A stretch of 64,000 nucleotides of DNA, taken from Kordiimonas pumila. GTDB taxonomy: Bacteria > Pseudomonadota > Alphaproteobacteria > Sphingomonadales > Kordiimonadaceae. Numbering within the stretch: position 1 is the first letter of the stretch; each line of letters starts with the position of its first letter. The notes beneath the pieces were generated by a model that saw only the letters and a program-made list of their open reading frames with translations, searched no databases and was not told the origin of the DNA. Positions 35,738-45,779 of this stretch are shown one piece after another. The position numbers and the translations under genes are program-made. The stretch lies in contig NZ_CP061205.1 of NCBI RefSeq assembly GCF_015240255.1, forward strand, positions 1,054,001 to 1,118,000, given 5' to 3'.

Positions 35738-38152
35738 TCAGGCACGTAAAAAACCAAGGGAGTAGACTTGCGGTCTCAGCTTCTGGCTTAAGGTTTTATA
35801 AGCATTTTCAAACAATGAGAAGTCAATGGTGACATAATCACCGCTTTCATTGCGCTTTTTCAAGGCATTACGGACCTGATACCAGCCTACATCAGGTCGG
35901 TTGAGCTTAAGTTCATCACGGACACTATGAACATCGGTTTTTGAAAAATATTCTTGCCATAAGTCGCGGCCAGCATCCAGAACGGCAAGGGCTTCGAAAG
36001 AAAGTTTTTTGTCTACTAGGTACTGGGCCATAAAATCAGATTCAAAGCGGTCAGGGGCACCCACTTCTACTTCAGTATAGGGGATGAAATGATTCACGAT
36101 CGACCATTTTGCACCATTCCATTCGAGATCGTTGGCGCTGGCTGTCAGGTTACTGCCGCTAAATAGCATCCATATCAGGCAATCAGTCTTGAATTCATCA
36201 GATACAGGGACAGGTGGTTGTAAGAATTGGTCACGATCATTGAGCCACGTAGGTTTTATAAGACGCCTGACCGAAAATATGATTGCGGCTTTCCATAAGT
36301 TCTCTGGGGTTGCATAAAAACCTCGTCCGCTCCCATAACCAGAGGAAAAAATCATGGTTTTATTGCCTGCGTTTTGTAGATCATTTCCTGCACAGTTCAC
36401 CCAAGCTAAAGCACCATCAGCCCATTTTGTGCCTCGTAGATCTCCCTTGGCTGTCGCTGGTGTGATGGCATTCTTTAAAGGAACAACCTTGGTATTGTTA
36501 GTTGCAGGTCTATCCACCCAATCGGTTAGTAAAGGTTTATCTGAGGGGTTGAAAAATATCTTTTCGCCGATGGGTTGAGCCTGTTTATCCAAGACTTCGA
36601 CAGATATTTCTGTAATAGTTTCTTTTTTGGGGGTCACCATATTAGTTTTCCAGATCAGAAAACCGATAGGAAAATTACCCTTCAAGCCGTCAAAAGCTCG
36701 ACTGGGCACAATAAACCCATCCATGTATTTCACCTGCCAAGTGGTTCGAAACATATCAAGTGTGGGTGCATTAACATATTTTAATGTACTGAATATCGCC
36801 AAGGTGGCTGTTGGAATTTCTTTTGCGACCCTTGCAATAAATTGAGTATATAATTCATTACGGGCCTTTCCATATTCCGTCATAGCAGTGGCTGCAAATT
36901 TTGTTTTGGCAACGCCGCTTTTATTTTCTGCATTTTCTTTAATGGCTGTATTTTCGGAATTGGTTGCTTCAGCGTAGGGCGGATTGATAAGCACCAGAAT
37001 TTTTTTGCCCTCCGCAATGGCCTTTTTAAGGCCTTCAGGCATTTTATTGGTCAGGCTATAGTCAATTTGCCCATCATCCGTAATGTCATCATTCAAATAA
37101 TCATACTGAAAGCGAGTTGCGGCAACACAGGTTTTGGTGGCTCTCATCACATCCACATCAGCTTGGTCTAGTGTGCTCATATATATGTTGCGCGGGTTCG
37201 AATGTTTAACTTCCAGGTTCCCGACACCACAGCACATATCCCACACAATATAGTTTTTTTGCCAGTTTTTACCCAAGGTCTCTGTGAGTTTGTCATAAGC
37301 CTTATCCACCACATGCAGCGGGGTGTAATAAGCCCCTTTAAAGCTGCGTTCATCAAGTGGGATAAGGCTGTCACGCCGCTCGAGTAAATAATTGCGGTAT
37401 TCGGCTTTGGGTGGTCGATGGTAAATTGCCCAAAACTGGCGATATCCTTCCATATTACCTAGGTCATAGTTATGCCCTTCAAGGGTAAAAACAGGCTTGT
37501 CACCTTTGTGCAGTAATTCTGCGGGTAAATCTACATGTGTGGCGTATGTACCGTCACTCATAATATCGGCAAAGAATAGAAGGGCGTATTTATCTTCGCT
37601 AACACCTGTAATTTCCCGCCCAATCATATTGACCCATTTATCGAAAACCTGTTTCAGGTTATCAGGCGTGATCTGGGCGCGGATAATATCGCCTGATTTA
37701 ATTGCGGCTTTGGTGGTGCTGATAAACTCTTCAGCGTGCGTTGATATTTTAAAGGAGACAAAGTGGGTCCCGATATGGGTTGAGACCTCATCCAGTGCTT
37801 CTTTGGGAAACTGGCTGGCAGATTTTCCCCATTTGATGGTTTTCTTTTTAAGAAACGGTACAACGTCAGATGTTTTCATCAACGCAGCTTTCTCACAGTC
37901 AATAACTGCGAGAAATGGTGGTAGTGGTTCGCCTTTGTCCAGATCGGCTTGAACGTAATGAAGTAACTGCGTGAACATGGCATAGGTGGATGTGCCACCC
38001 TTGTCCTTCGCCTCAAACCAGATTTCCTTGGTGCGAATATCAATCAGCCCCTTGGTAAAGCTTTTTAGACTGAGAGCTTTGATATAAATGTCTTTTACAT
38101 CTTCTTCGGTTTTTGCGTGCTGGAGATTTTGATAAAGATTGGCTGCAGTCAT
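35738..38152 (-). CDS. Type IIG-like restriction-modification enzyme
   Basis: The 804-residue protein fuses a likely nuclease and an N6-adenine-type methylase. N-terminus: Asp38 and E47-A-K49 in IWFEAKD fit a PD-(D/E)XK site. Middle: motif X GAYYTP, SAM motif I DMCCGVGNLE and catalytic motif IV NPPYAE. The C-terminal part should recognise DNA. With no separate specificity or restriction gene nearby, it resembles a one-polypeptide type IIG enzyme. I start at ATG 38152 (a GTG four codons earlier is possible). It is a lone gene between htpG and the CNNM gene, next to a palindromic repeat, and looks somewhat AT-richer than its neighbours. Transfer is likely. Confidence 0.85.
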   Translation of the reverse strand: MTAANLYQNLQHAKTEEDVKDIYIKALSLKSFTKGLIDIRTKEIWFEAKDKGGTSTYAMFTQLLHYVQADLDKGEPLPPFLAVIDCEKAALMKTSDVVPFLKKKTIKWGKSASQFPKEALDEVSTHIGTHFVSFKISTHAEEFISTTKAAIKSGDIIRAQITPDNLKQVFDKWVNMIGREITGVSEDKYALLFFADIMSDGTYATHVDLPAELLHKGDKPVFTLEGHNYDLGNMEGYRQFWAIYHRPPKAEYRNYLLERRDSLIPLDERSFKGAYYTPLHVVDKAYDKLTETLGKNWQKNYIVWDMCCGVGNLEVKHSNPRNIYMSTLDQADVDVMRATKTCVAATRFQYDYLNDDITDDGQIDYSLTNKMPEGLKKAIAEGKKILVLINPPYAEATNSENTAIKENAENKSGVAKTKFAATAMTEYGKARNELYTQFIARVAKEIPTATLAIFSTLKYVNAPTLDMFRTTWQVKYMDGFIVPSRAFDGLKGNFPIGFLIWKTNMVTPKKETITEISVEVLDKQAQPIGEKIFFNPSDKPLLTDWVDRPATNNTKVVPLKNAITPATAKGDLRGTKWADGALAWVNCAGNDLQNAGNKTMIFSSGYGSGRGFYATPENLWKAAIIFSVRRLIKPTWLNDRDQFLQPPVPVSDEFKTDCLIWMLFSGSNLTASANDLEWNGAKWSIVNHFIPYTEVEVGAPDRFESDFMAQYLVDKKLSFEALAVLDAGRDLWQEYFSKTDVHSVRDELKLNRPDVGWYQVRNALKKRNESGDYVTIDFSLFENAYKTLSQKLRPQVYSLGFLRA

Positions 38153-38226
38153 CGTCTTATACACCCCACATTAAACGTATAACTACAGTATCTTGTTTAG
38201 CCAAATAGGCAAACTTTTAGGGATGT

Positions 38227-39516
38227 TTACCGCAGTTTCTTCACTTTCAGGCCGGTGATCTGGTTGCGGCTGCGGGATGTAATTTCGTACTTAAAGCCAT
38301 CAAAAACATAAGTTTTGCCAACAATGGGGATGGTCTCGGCCTTGTGGATCACAAGGCCCGCAATTGTGGTGGCATCGTCATCTGGCAGGTGCCAGTCCAT
38401 CATGCGGTTCAGGTCGCGCAGTGAAACCGTGCCCTCCACCTGCACATAGCCGTCTGTCAGTGTTTCCACACCGGGCACTTCAAAGTCATGCTCGTCTGCA
38501 ATATCACCGACAATTTCTTCCAGAATATCTTCAAGCGATAAAAGGCCCTGAATATCGCCGTATTCATCCACCACCAGCGCAAAGTGTGATTTACGCTCCA
38601 GAAACGCGTTCAGCTGTTCCTTTAGGGTTGTTGTCTCGGGCACAAACCATGGTTTGGTCATAATGCGGCGGGCATTAATGCGGTGCATCTGGCCGCCAGC
38701 ACGGCGAATAGCACGCAGCACGTCTTTGGCGTGCAGCACCCCGATAATATTTTCCACATTACCGTCATAGACAGGCAGGCGGGTATAAGGGCTGCGCACA
38801 ACAATGGAAACAATCGCCTCTGGTTTGGCATTAATATTAATCGCCTGCATGCTGGACCGGTGGACCATCACGTCCTGCACGGTGATATCTTCGAGATCAA
38901 GGATAGACCCCAGCATGTGCTGGTCTTCTTTTACCAGCCCGCCTTCGTGGCGGTGCAGGTCTATGGTGCCGCGAATGTCATCTTGCGCTGAAAGCGCATG
39001 GCCCATTTCTGAAATATCTACCCCGATCATGCGCAGGGTAAAGCGCACAATAAGCCGTACCATGGTCACAATAGGCGCAAACACGGTTACAATGATGGTA
39101 ATGAACCATGCAACAGCAAGCGCCACCCGGTCAGGGTTTGCAATCGCGTATGACTTGGGCAGCACCTCGGCAAATATCAGCACCAGAAAGGTCATGACAA
39201 GGGTGGCATATACCACACCCTGTTCGCCAGCCAGTGTCAAAAACAGGCTGGTGGCAAGGGCTGATGCCAGAATGTTCACCAGATTATTGCCAAGCAAAAT
39301 GGCACCGATCAGGCGTTCTTTGTCTTCAATCAGTTTTTCAACCCGCTTGGCCTGTTTGCTGCCATCTTTAGCAGCTTTGTGGATGCGGGCCTTCGATGCG
39401 GCGGTCAGTGCAGTTTCAGAACCGGAAAAAAAGCCAGACAGAAACAAAAGCGCCAGAATGATGCTGCCGGTTATCCATAAGTGACTGTCACTAAGGGTGG
39501 CGCTAAGGCCGTCCAT
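38227..39516 (-). CDS. CNNM/CorC-HlyC family membrane protein with CBS pair
   Basis: The 429-residue protein has an N-terminal DUF21 domain with about four membrane helices (GSETALTAASKARIH), two CBS domains (MVHRSSMQAI; TRLPVYDGNVENIIGVLHAKDV; FALVVDEYGDIQGLLSLEDILEE) and a C-terminal CorC_HlyC domain. The family is linked with Mg2+/Co2+ transport; the CBS pair probably binds ATP. The name hemolysin is historical. The ATG at 39516 has GGAG six bases before it. It follows aroB closely and is probably in the aroK-aroB operon. Confidence 0.93.
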   Translation of the reverse strand: MDGLSATLSDSHLWITGSIILALLFLSGFFSGSETALTAASKARIHKAAKDGSKQAKRVEKLIEDKERLIGAILLGNNLVNILASALATSLFLTLAGEQGVVYATLVMTFLVLIFAEVLPKSYAIANPDRVALAVAWFITIIVTVFAPIVTMVRLIVRFTLRMIGVDISEMGHALSAQDDIRGTIDLHRHEGGLVKEDQHMLGSILDLEDITVQDVMVHRSSMQAININAKPEAIVSIVVRSPYTRLPVYDGNVENIIGVLHAKDVLRAIRRAGGQMHRINARRIMTKPWFVPETTTLKEQLNAFLERKSHFALVVDEYGDIQGLLSLEDILEEIVGDIADEHDFEVPGVETLTDGYVQVEGTVSLRDLNRMMDWHLPDDDATTIAGLVIHKAETIPIVGKTYVFDGFKYEITSRSRNQITGLKVKKLR

Positions 39517-39531
39517 AACGTGCTCCAAAAA

Positions 39532-40680
39532 TTACTGGGTTACTGTACCGCACACAGAATCATGCAGAACCGCCTGCACAAGGTCAAGGTCTATCCCGCG
39601 GTGCATGGCTGCTTTGCCAATACCCCCCAGAATAAAACCAACAGAACCGGCTTTTGCCTTCTTGTCTTTCGCCATATGGGAAAGCAGCTTGCCTGCGTCA
39701 AGTGGCACACCAATATCGGCGGCAGACCATTTCATACCTACAGATTTAAGGTGGTTTATCAGCATGTCGCGCTCATCAGGGTTTGCAAGGCCAAGGCGCA
39801 CAGAAAGATCTAGGGCCATGACCATGCCGATCGCGACACCTTCACCGTGCAGCAGGGTGCCATCATAGCCGCATTCTGCCTCTAGCGCATGGCCAAAAGT
39901 ATGGCCAAGGTTCAGAAGCGCGCGCTTGCCGCTTTCGCGTTCATCCTCTGCCACTACACGGGCTTTTGCCTCGCAGCTTACTTTTATCGCTTCTGTTTGT
40001 ACGGCAAGCTGGCGGTTGCTGCTTGTATCAAACATGGTTTTACCATTTTCCAGCAGCCAGCCGAAAAATGTAGGGTCGTCAATCAGGCCGTATTTCAATA
40101 CCTCGGCGTAGCCTGCTTGCAGTTCGCGCACAGGCAGGGTTTTCAGCACGTAAGGGTCTATAAGCACCCCAAGCGGCTGGTGAAACGCGCCAACAAGGTT
40201 TTTGCCGTGGGCTGTGTTAATGCCGGTTTTGCCGCCAACACTGCTGTCTACTTGCGACAGCAAGGTGGTGGGTATCTGGATAAAATCGATCCCGCGCAGC
40301 AAGCTGGCCGCCACAAAGCCCGCAAGATCCCCAATAACGCCGCCGCCAAGCGCCAAGATCACATCGCTGCGTTCAATTTTGCAGGCAAGCAGGTCATTTA
40401 GCAGTTTTTCATAGACGGCAAAAGATTTGGTTGCTTCGCCAGGGGTAAGGTGAAACCAGTGCGCCGTAATGCCGCCGCGTGCAAGAGCTGCTGCGACTTT
40501 GCTTTCATAAAGGCCTGCAACGGTTGTCTCGGTTATCACAAACACGCGGTTTGCTTTCAAAAGCGGCTTTAGGTGTGTTTCCAGTTCATCAAGCAAGCCG
40601 CCTTTAATGATAATATCATAAGACCTGTCGCCAAGCGGCAGGTGCACGGTTGCCAGTAACGGGTTTGGGGAGTTAGGCAT
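39532..40680 (-). CDS. aroB: 3-dehydroquinate synthase
   Basis: The 382-residue AroB converts DAHP to 3-dehydroquinate in the shikimate pathway using NAD and a divalent metal. The blocks ALGGGVIGDLAGFVAA, RGIDFIQIPTTLLSQVDSSVGGKTGIN, NLVGAFHQP, LLNLGHTFGHALE and LLHGEGVAIGM carry the substrate and zinc ligands (His/Glu). Full length. Its start overlaps aroK by eight bases, the usual arrangement. Confidence 0.98.
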   Translation of the reverse strand: MPNSPNPLLATVHLPLGDRSYDIIIKGGLLDELETHLKPLLKANRVFVITETTVAGLYESKVAAALARGGITAHWFHLTPGEATKSFAVYEKLLNDLLACKIERSDVILALGGGVIGDLAGFVAASLLRGIDFIQIPTTLLSQVDSSVGGKTGINTAHGKNLVGAFHQPLGVLIDPYVLKTLPVRELQAGYAEVLKYGLIDDPTFFGWLLENGKTMFDTSSNRQLAVQTEAIKVSCEAKARVVAEDERESGKRALLNLGHTFGHALEAECGYDGTLLHGEGVAIGMVMALDLSVRLGLANPDERDMLINHLKSVGMKWSAADIGVPLDAGKLLSHMAKDKKAKAGSVGFILGGIGKAAMHRGIDLDLVQAVLHDSVCGTVTQ

Positions 40681-41272
40681 TTTTCTTTTTGCGTCTCTGT
40701 TTCTGGTGGCTTTTCATAGCCTTTACAATACTGTCAACAACCTCGTCGTGCGGGCCTTCGGCCGACATAACCTTCAGGTCGGCTTCTGCATAGTAGGGGT
40801 TGCGGGCCTTTGCAAGGCGGGTCAGAATTTCTTCCGGGTTGCCTTCTTTTAAAAGGGGGCGGGTTTCTTTTCTGGAAGTGCGTTCAACCAGCACATCAAT
40901 ATCGGCATCAAGCCAGATGGAAAGGCCCTTTTTTTTGATCAACTCGCGGGTTTCATCATTAATAAAGGCGCCGCCGCCAGTTGCTATTACCTGGGGGGTG
41001 CCGTCCAGCAGGCGGGCAATCACCCGGCGTTCCCCGGCTCTGAACTCTTCTTCGCCGTAAGCTTCAAAAATTTCTGCAACGGTCATATCGGCTGCTTTTT
41101 CGATCTCGTGATCAGAATCAACAAACTCAAGCCCCAGTTTTTTGGCAAGCCGCCTACCAACGGTGGTTTTCCCTGCGCCCATCAGCCCAATAAGAACAAT
41201 GGTTTTGTTCGCCGCCGGCTGATTCCGGGGTCGCTTTGGGGGGCTCGCAGGTTTATTCCTTTTTTCTTGCAT
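40673..41272 (-). CDS. aroK: Shikimate kinase
   Basis: The 199-residue enzyme phosphorylates shikimate with ATP. It has Walker A GLMGAGKTTVGRRLA, the substrate-binding DSDHEIE and GGGAF, and the lid Arg in RPLL. The start is uncertain: ATG 41272 is preferred, a TTG at 41299 is possible, and there is a Lys/Pro-rich extension of about 25 residues before the kinase core. It overlaps aroB by eight bases. The upstream genes are divergent. Confidence 0.95.
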   Translation of the reverse strand: MQEKRNKPASPPKRPRNQPAANKTIVLIGLMGAGKTTVGRRLAKKLGLEFVDSDHEIEKAADMTVAEIFEAYGEEEFRAGERRVIARLLDGTPQVIATGGGAFINDETRELIKKKGLSIWLDADIDVLVERTSRKETRPLLKEGNPEEILTRLAKARNPYYAEADLKVMSAEGPHDEVVDSIVKAMKSHQKQRRKKKNA

Positions 41273-41543
41273 AGCAGTCTTTATAAACACGCCTTGCAAA
41301 CCGCCAAGTTTTTTTTGCAGTTAGACAGATAGAATTTTATTTTGACTTCATAGTTTGGCCGTAATGTGATGACAAATTCAGGCTCTGAAACCGGTGCGGC
41401 GCATGTGGCACACAGCGGCCCGCTGTGGCACAAATTTGGCACAGAATGCTGGCACTGCGCCGACTGGCTGGACTTGGCGAATAGCATCCTTTATGAAGGA
41501 AGAAAGCTATTCCCCATCGTGCGGGGACAACAGGGATCTTGGT

Positions 41544-41684
41544 ATGTCAAAACTTACGAAAATTATTACGATAGCGGTTCTGGTCGGCCTTGTCAGCGGC
41601 GCAGTTTTTTTAATGACGTGGGATATTCCTGCGCCATCAGAAAATGTTTCAAAGACACTGAACAATGATCGTTTCCCGTCGTAA
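41544..41684 (+). CDS. Small single-pass membrane protein, conserved in alphaproteobacteria
   Basis: The 46-residue protein starts MSKLTKIITIAVLVG, spans the membrane once and ends with WDIPAPSENVSKTLNNDRFPS. Very similar short proteins with a WDIPAP motif precede xerD-linked genes in other alphaproteobacteria, but the function is unknown. An AGGGATC ribosome-like site lies before the ATG. It sits divergent from aroK and just upstream of a large secreted hypothetical, probably in one operon with it and xerD. A longer in-frame extension and an overlapping frame were not used. Confidence 0.75.
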   Translation: MSKLTKIITIAVLVGLVSGAVFLMTWDIPAPSENVSKTLNNDRFPS

Positions 41685-41712
41685 GCTACGGGCATTTTTG
41701 GCGGGGGATACT

Positions 41713-43764
41713 ATGTTTTTGAAAAGCGCGCTTTTTGCCGCAACCTTTGCAATTGCACCGTTTTCTGCGGGGTTTGCGCAAGATGAAGACGCTGGAACCA
41801 GCGCCGAACAGCCTGTAGAGGCTGGTCAGGATGCAAAGCCAGAGACCGCAATAGAGCCTGCTGTAAAAGATAAAAATACCCGCAGTTTTTATTATCTGGG
41901 CGGTAAGCCCGTGCCTGCCCGCCAGCAGGGGCCAACCCTGCCGCCGCCGGTCTCTATTCTGCCACAACCTTATGTACCAAAAGGCAGTGTAACAGTGCCG
42001 CCAGCCCCAGATACACGGATACCGGGCGCTGCAGAAATAACCACAGGCACCATGCCTGATGGCACAGCAAGTGTGCCAGATGAGAATACTGTGCCAGATG
42101 ACGCTGATATGCAGGAAACTGAGGGAGATCAAGGTGTTGGGGCAGAAGATCAGTTTTTAGAGGTCAGTGCGCTCGAGCAGCTCGATCCTTCCGCTATGGG
42201 TGTTTTGCCGCGCGGTGAAGGGTATGCGCGCGATTTTTGGGCCGGGTTACAGCGGGCGCAAATCATTGAAAGATATAAGATATTTTCAAAGTATGCGGCA
42301 TCCCCCGCCCTGAAGGCTATTGCTAACAGAGCGGCGCTCTCAGGCTTTATATTACCGGCTCCTGAAAGCGACACAGATATTATTTCCATGCTCGATTCTC
42401 GCCTTTCTTTGCTTGAAAATACGGGCAATAGCGAGGGGTACCGCGCTCTTTTGGCAAAATTGCCAGCGGGTCGTGACTGGTCTGGCCTCGCCCGTCATTT
42501 TAGCAATGCTTACCTGCTAGACGGCAGGTTAGGGGATGCCTGCGCACTGGCGGCAACACAGCGCGCAGTAGATGCAAACCCTTATTGGGTGCGGATTGCA
42601 GCTTTTTGCAAAGCCGCTAACGCAGACCGGCAAGGCGTTGATTTTGAATTACAAATTCTTTCAGAAGTGATTGATATTCAGCCCGCGTTCTATAAGCTGA
42701 TTGACCAGATTTTGATTGAGGCAGAGCAAGGTGGCAGCACCGTTTTGGCCAGTGGCAGTGCCATTACCTACCCTATGAAAGTGGAACTGCTGGAAACCGC
42801 GATGGCGCGGCTCGCACGCGCAACAATTGAAATGATCAACCCGGAAGGCGCTAACCCTCTTGCGTATAAAGCATTACTTGCCCTGCCGGGCCTAAGTGGC
42901 AGCGCTAAAATAGCTTTGCTTGATCTGGGCCTGAAACAGGGGCTGGTATCAGGCGCTGAAATAGCGGCTTTTGCCCAGAGCGCCAAAGCTTCCGAGATAG
43001 CAGACGCGCATACATTATCGGATGCCGATGCTATGGGCTTTGATGTTGATGCTGCCTTGTTGCAACAGGCGGCGACTGCTGATGATCAGTCGCAAGCTGC
43101 CTTGATACGGGACTTTTGGGCGGCTAGTCAGGCTGGACATTATAGTGTTGCTGTAGCATCTGGCCTGGTGAAGCTTGCGGACACAAAAGCTGTGACAGCT
43201 TTGTCACCGTTTGTTGCCGAAATAGTTTTCCGCGCAGCTCTGGTGAGCGAAGATTATAAAGCTGCTCAAAGCTGGTTTACAGCCCTTAGGGGCAGCTCTG
43301 CTGGTGCTGATAGCAGTGTTGATGCCCAGCTTCTTTCGTCGGCACCGCTTGCGGCTATTGCAGGCCTTGACGGTGCGCCGAGCGTAACGCCTGACAGCCT
43401 TTTGGCATGGTGGCACGGCGCAGAAAAGGCCCCCACAGCTTATGCAAAAGCGAACCTGCTGTTTTCTGTGCTGGATGCGCTCGGCGAAACTGTACCTGAC
43501 GATGCATGGGAGCAACTGGACAATGGCCCGGTAGCGGCTGAAGCAAAAGCTGTGAATCCGGCCCAGTGGCGCGGCTATATAAAGGCGGTACAGAGCGGCA
43601 ATAAAAGCCTTGCTCTTGTTTATGCCTTCCGGTTGGCATCAGGCGGTACGGCGGCGATACCTGCAACGCTTGCGGGGTCGCTTATTGGCAATCTCAAGGA
43701 TCTTGGTTTTGAGCGGGAGGCACGGCAGCTTGCTGTTGAAATGTTGGTTGCTCAGGGCCTTTAG
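41713..43764 (+). CDS. Large secreted protein of unknown function
   Basis: The 683-residue protein has a signal peptide (FLKSALFAATFAIAPFSAGFA) and a Pro-rich, acidic linker to about residue 150. A long mainly helical region follows with Ala-rich repeats that look like solenoid helices, but I see no clear TPR. Proteins in this place (between the small membrane protein and xerD) occur in related bacteria with no assigned function. The ATG at 41713 has GGGGGA six bases upstream. It probably acts in the periplasm. Confidence 0.8.
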   Translation: MFLKSALFAATFAIAPFSAGFAQDEDAGTSAEQPVEAGQDAKPETAIEPAVKDKNTRSFYYLGGKPVPARQQGPTLPPPVSILPQPYVPKGSVTVPPAPDTRIPGAAEITTGTMPDGTASVPDENTVPDDADMQETEGDQGVGAEDQFLEVSALEQLDPSAMGVLPRGEGYARDFWAGLQRAQIIERYKIFSKYAASPALKAIANRAALSGFILPAPESDTDIISMLDSRLSLLENTGNSEGYRALLAKLPAGRDWSGLARHFSNAYLLDGRLGDACALAATQRAVDANPYWVRIAAFCKAANADRQGVDFELQILSEVIDIQPAFYKLIDQILIEAEQGGSTVLASGSAITYPMKVELLETAMARLARATIEMINPEGANPLAYKALLALPGLSGSAKIALLDLGLKQGLVSGAEIAAFAQSAKASEIADAHTLSDADAMGFDVDAALLQQAATADDQSQAALIRDFWAASQAGHYSVAVASGLVKLADTKAVTALSPFVAEIVFRAALVSEDYKAAQSWFTALRGSSAGADSSVDAQLLSSAPLAAIAGLDGAPSVTPDSLLAWWHGAEKAPTAYAKANLLFSVLDALGETVPDDAWEQLDNGPVAAEAKAVNPAQWRGYIKAVQSGNKSLALVYAFRLASGGTAAIPATLAGSLIGNLKDLGFEREARQLAVEMLVAQGL

Positions 43765-43787
43765 AACCCTTTATACAGGTCAAATGC

Positions 43788-44687
43788 ATGCGCAATAATG
43801 ATGTGCTTGATCAGTTTCTGGAAATGCTGGCCGCTGAAAAGGGCAGAGCACAAAATAGCTTACTGGCTTATGAACGTGATTTACAGGACTTTGCATCCGT
43901 AACAGCCGTGTCTTTTATGACGGCAGACGCGGAAGATATAAGGCAATATCTAGCCGTTCTCCATAAAAGCGGGTTAAAGCCCAATACCATTGCCCGCCGG
44001 CTATCTGCCCTGCGGCAACTGTTTCTGTTTTTATACCGTGACGGCCTGCGCACGGATAACCCAGCGACCAATATTGAAAGCCCGCGCAAAGCCAAGCCCT
44101 TGCCGAAGGTTTTGTCGGAGAGCAATGTTGACCGGCTTCTTGATACGGCTGAAAGCTTCGCGGCAAGTGGTAAGCTTGAGGATTTAAGGCTGCATGCCTT
44201 GATGGAAACACTCTATGCGACAGGTTTTCGTATTAGCGAGCTGGTGACACTGCCAAGGCGCAGTGTTGGTGCAGATTCTGTGATGATTATGGTGAAGGGC
44301 AAAGGCGGGCGTGAGCGGATGGTGCCCCTTGGCGACAAGGCCCGTCGGGCTATTCAGGCATATGTATATGCGCTTGATAAAACTAAAGGCCCTGCTTCGC
44401 TGTATCTGTTTCCGTCACGTGGTGCTGAAGGCCACCTGACACGGCGCCGTGTGGGCCAGTTGATGAAAGATTTGGCGGTGGCTGCTGGCGTGATGCCAAG
44501 CACTGTAAGCCCGCATATTTTGCGTCATGCCTTTGCCACGCACTTGCTGGAAAACGGCGCAGATTTGCGGGCTGTGCAACAAATGCTGGGGCATGCAGAT
44601 ATATCCACAACCCAGATTTATACCCATGTTTTGGAGGCACGAATGAAATCGCTTGTCTTGACAAAGCACCCGTTAAGTGATTCCTAG
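43788..44687 (+). CDS. xerD: Tyrosine recombinase XerD
   Basis: The 299-residue recombinase resolves chromosome dimers at dif with XerC. It has the SAM-like N-terminal domain (FLEMLAAEKGRAQNSLLAYERDL) and the catalytic residues Arg (ATGFRISEL), Lys (VKGKGGRERMVPL), His-x-x-Arg (HILRHAFATHLL), His (GHADIST) and the nucleophile Tyr (TQIYTHV). The length is typical. It is a core gene between housekeeping genes, so an integrase role is unlikely; no dif site was sought successfully. Confidence 0.95.
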   Translation: MRNNDVLDQFLEMLAAEKGRAQNSLLAYERDLQDFASVTAVSFMTADAEDIRQYLAVLHKSGLKPNTIARRLSALRQLFLFLYRDGLRTDNPATNIESPRKAKPLPKVLSESNVDRLLDTAESFAASGKLEDLRLHALMETLYATGFRISELVTLPRRSVGADSVMIMVKGKGGRERMVPLGDKARRAIQAYVYALDKTKGPASLYLFPSRGAEGHLTRRRVGQLMKDLAVAAGVMPSTVSPHILRHAFATHLLENGADLRAVQQMLGHADISTTQIYTHVLEARMKSLVLTKHPLSDS

Positions 44688-44822
44688 AAATGAACCGCCA
44701 TAATAGAATGCTTGACTTATGGCAGATGATACCGGATTTTGCGCGCCGCGCTAAAATATGTTTAAGTAGGCTTTATGAACCAAGAGCCAAATAAAAAGAG
44801 ACAACCTAAAGGGGCTGGCGAA

Positions 44823-45779
44823 ATGATGACATTTCTCGAGTTTGAAAAACCGATTGCTGAATTGGAAGGAAAAATAAGAGAACTTCGCAGTTTTGCCGGT
44901 GGCTCTGATGGTGTTGATCTTTCTTCCGAGGTTGGTCAGTTAGAGACTAAACTTGGAAAGCTTCTGAAAGAAACATATTCAGATTTAAGCCCGGCGCAGA
45001 AAATTCAGGTGGCCCGCCACCCAGAGCGCCCGCATTTTATTGATATTGTTGAGCATCTTTTTACTGATTTTACGCCGCTTGCAGGCGATCGTGCCTTTGG
45101 TGAAGATTTGGCCCTTCTTGGCGGCCTTGCTCGGTTTCGGGGCACCGCATGTGTTGTTATGGGCCATGAAAAAGGCTCTGACACAGATACCCGCATTAAA
45201 CATAATTTTGGCATGGCCCGCCCAGAAGGCTACAGAAAAGCAATTCGTCTGATGGAAATGGCGGACCGTTTTAATCTGCCGGTTCTAACCCTTGTTGATA
45301 CATCTGGTGCGTATCCGGGTATTGGTGCCGAGGAACGCGGGCAGGCCGAAGCGATTGCACGCTCTACTGATGCCTGCCTTCAGACAGAGGTGCCTGTGGT
45401 TACCTGTATTGTTGGCGAGGGTGGTTCAGGCGGCGCTGTGGCCATTGCAGCAGGTAATAAGGTTCTCATGATGGAACACGCTATGTATTCCGTTATTTCA
45501 CCAGAAGGCTGTGCCTCTATTTTGTGGCGTACGAACGAAAAAGCGGCTGATGCTGCAAGTGCCCTTAAAATTACCGCACAAGACCTTTTAAAGCTGGGTG
45601 TGATCGACAGTATTGTACCGGAACCACTTGGGGGCGCACACCGCGATCCTGAGCGTGCTATGAACCTTTTAGGGGATGGTTTGGAGCGTGCCCTGAAGGA
45701 CATGGCGGGTATCGACGGCGCTCGTTTGAAAGAGCTGCGCCGCGAAAAATTTCTGGCGATGGGCGATAAAGGCCTCTAA
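44823..45779 (+). CDS. accA: Acetyl-CoA carboxylase carboxyltransferase subunit alpha
   Basis: The 318-residue AccA, with AccD, moves the carboxyl group from biotin to acetyl-CoA, the first step of fatty-acid synthesis. It has the blocks [50 protein letters not shown] and [19 protein letters not shown]. The ATG at 44823 gives the usual length with AAGGGG upstream; an ATG 16 codons earlier is also open. It is monocistronic downstream of xerD. Confidence 0.96.
   Translation: MMTFLEFEKPIAELEGKIRELRSFAGGSDGVDLSSEVGQLETKLGKLLKETYSDLSPAQKIQVARHPERPHFIDIVEHLFTDFTPLAGDRAFGEDLALLGGLARFRGTACVVMGHEKGSDTDTRIKHNFGMARPEGYRKAIRLMEMADRFNLPVLTLVDTSGAYPGIGAEERGQAEAIARSTDACLQTEVPVVTCIVGEGGSGGAVAIAAGNKVLMMEHAMYSVISPEGCASILWRTNEKAADAASALKITAQDLLKLGVIDSIVPEPLGGAHRDPERAMNLLGDGLERALKDMAGIDGARLKELRREKFLAMGDKGL

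Noticed and set aside
38804-39484. Plus-strand frame of 226 codons
   Set aside because: It is antisense to the CNNM gene; the composition is that of a shadow frame.
41366-41668. Plus-strand frame of 100 codons with several Cys and Trp
   Set aside because: It overlaps the small WDIPAP membrane protein in another frame and has no ribosome site or similarity.
43788-44687. Phage or island integrase
   Set aside because: Length, sequence and core neighbours fit XerD.
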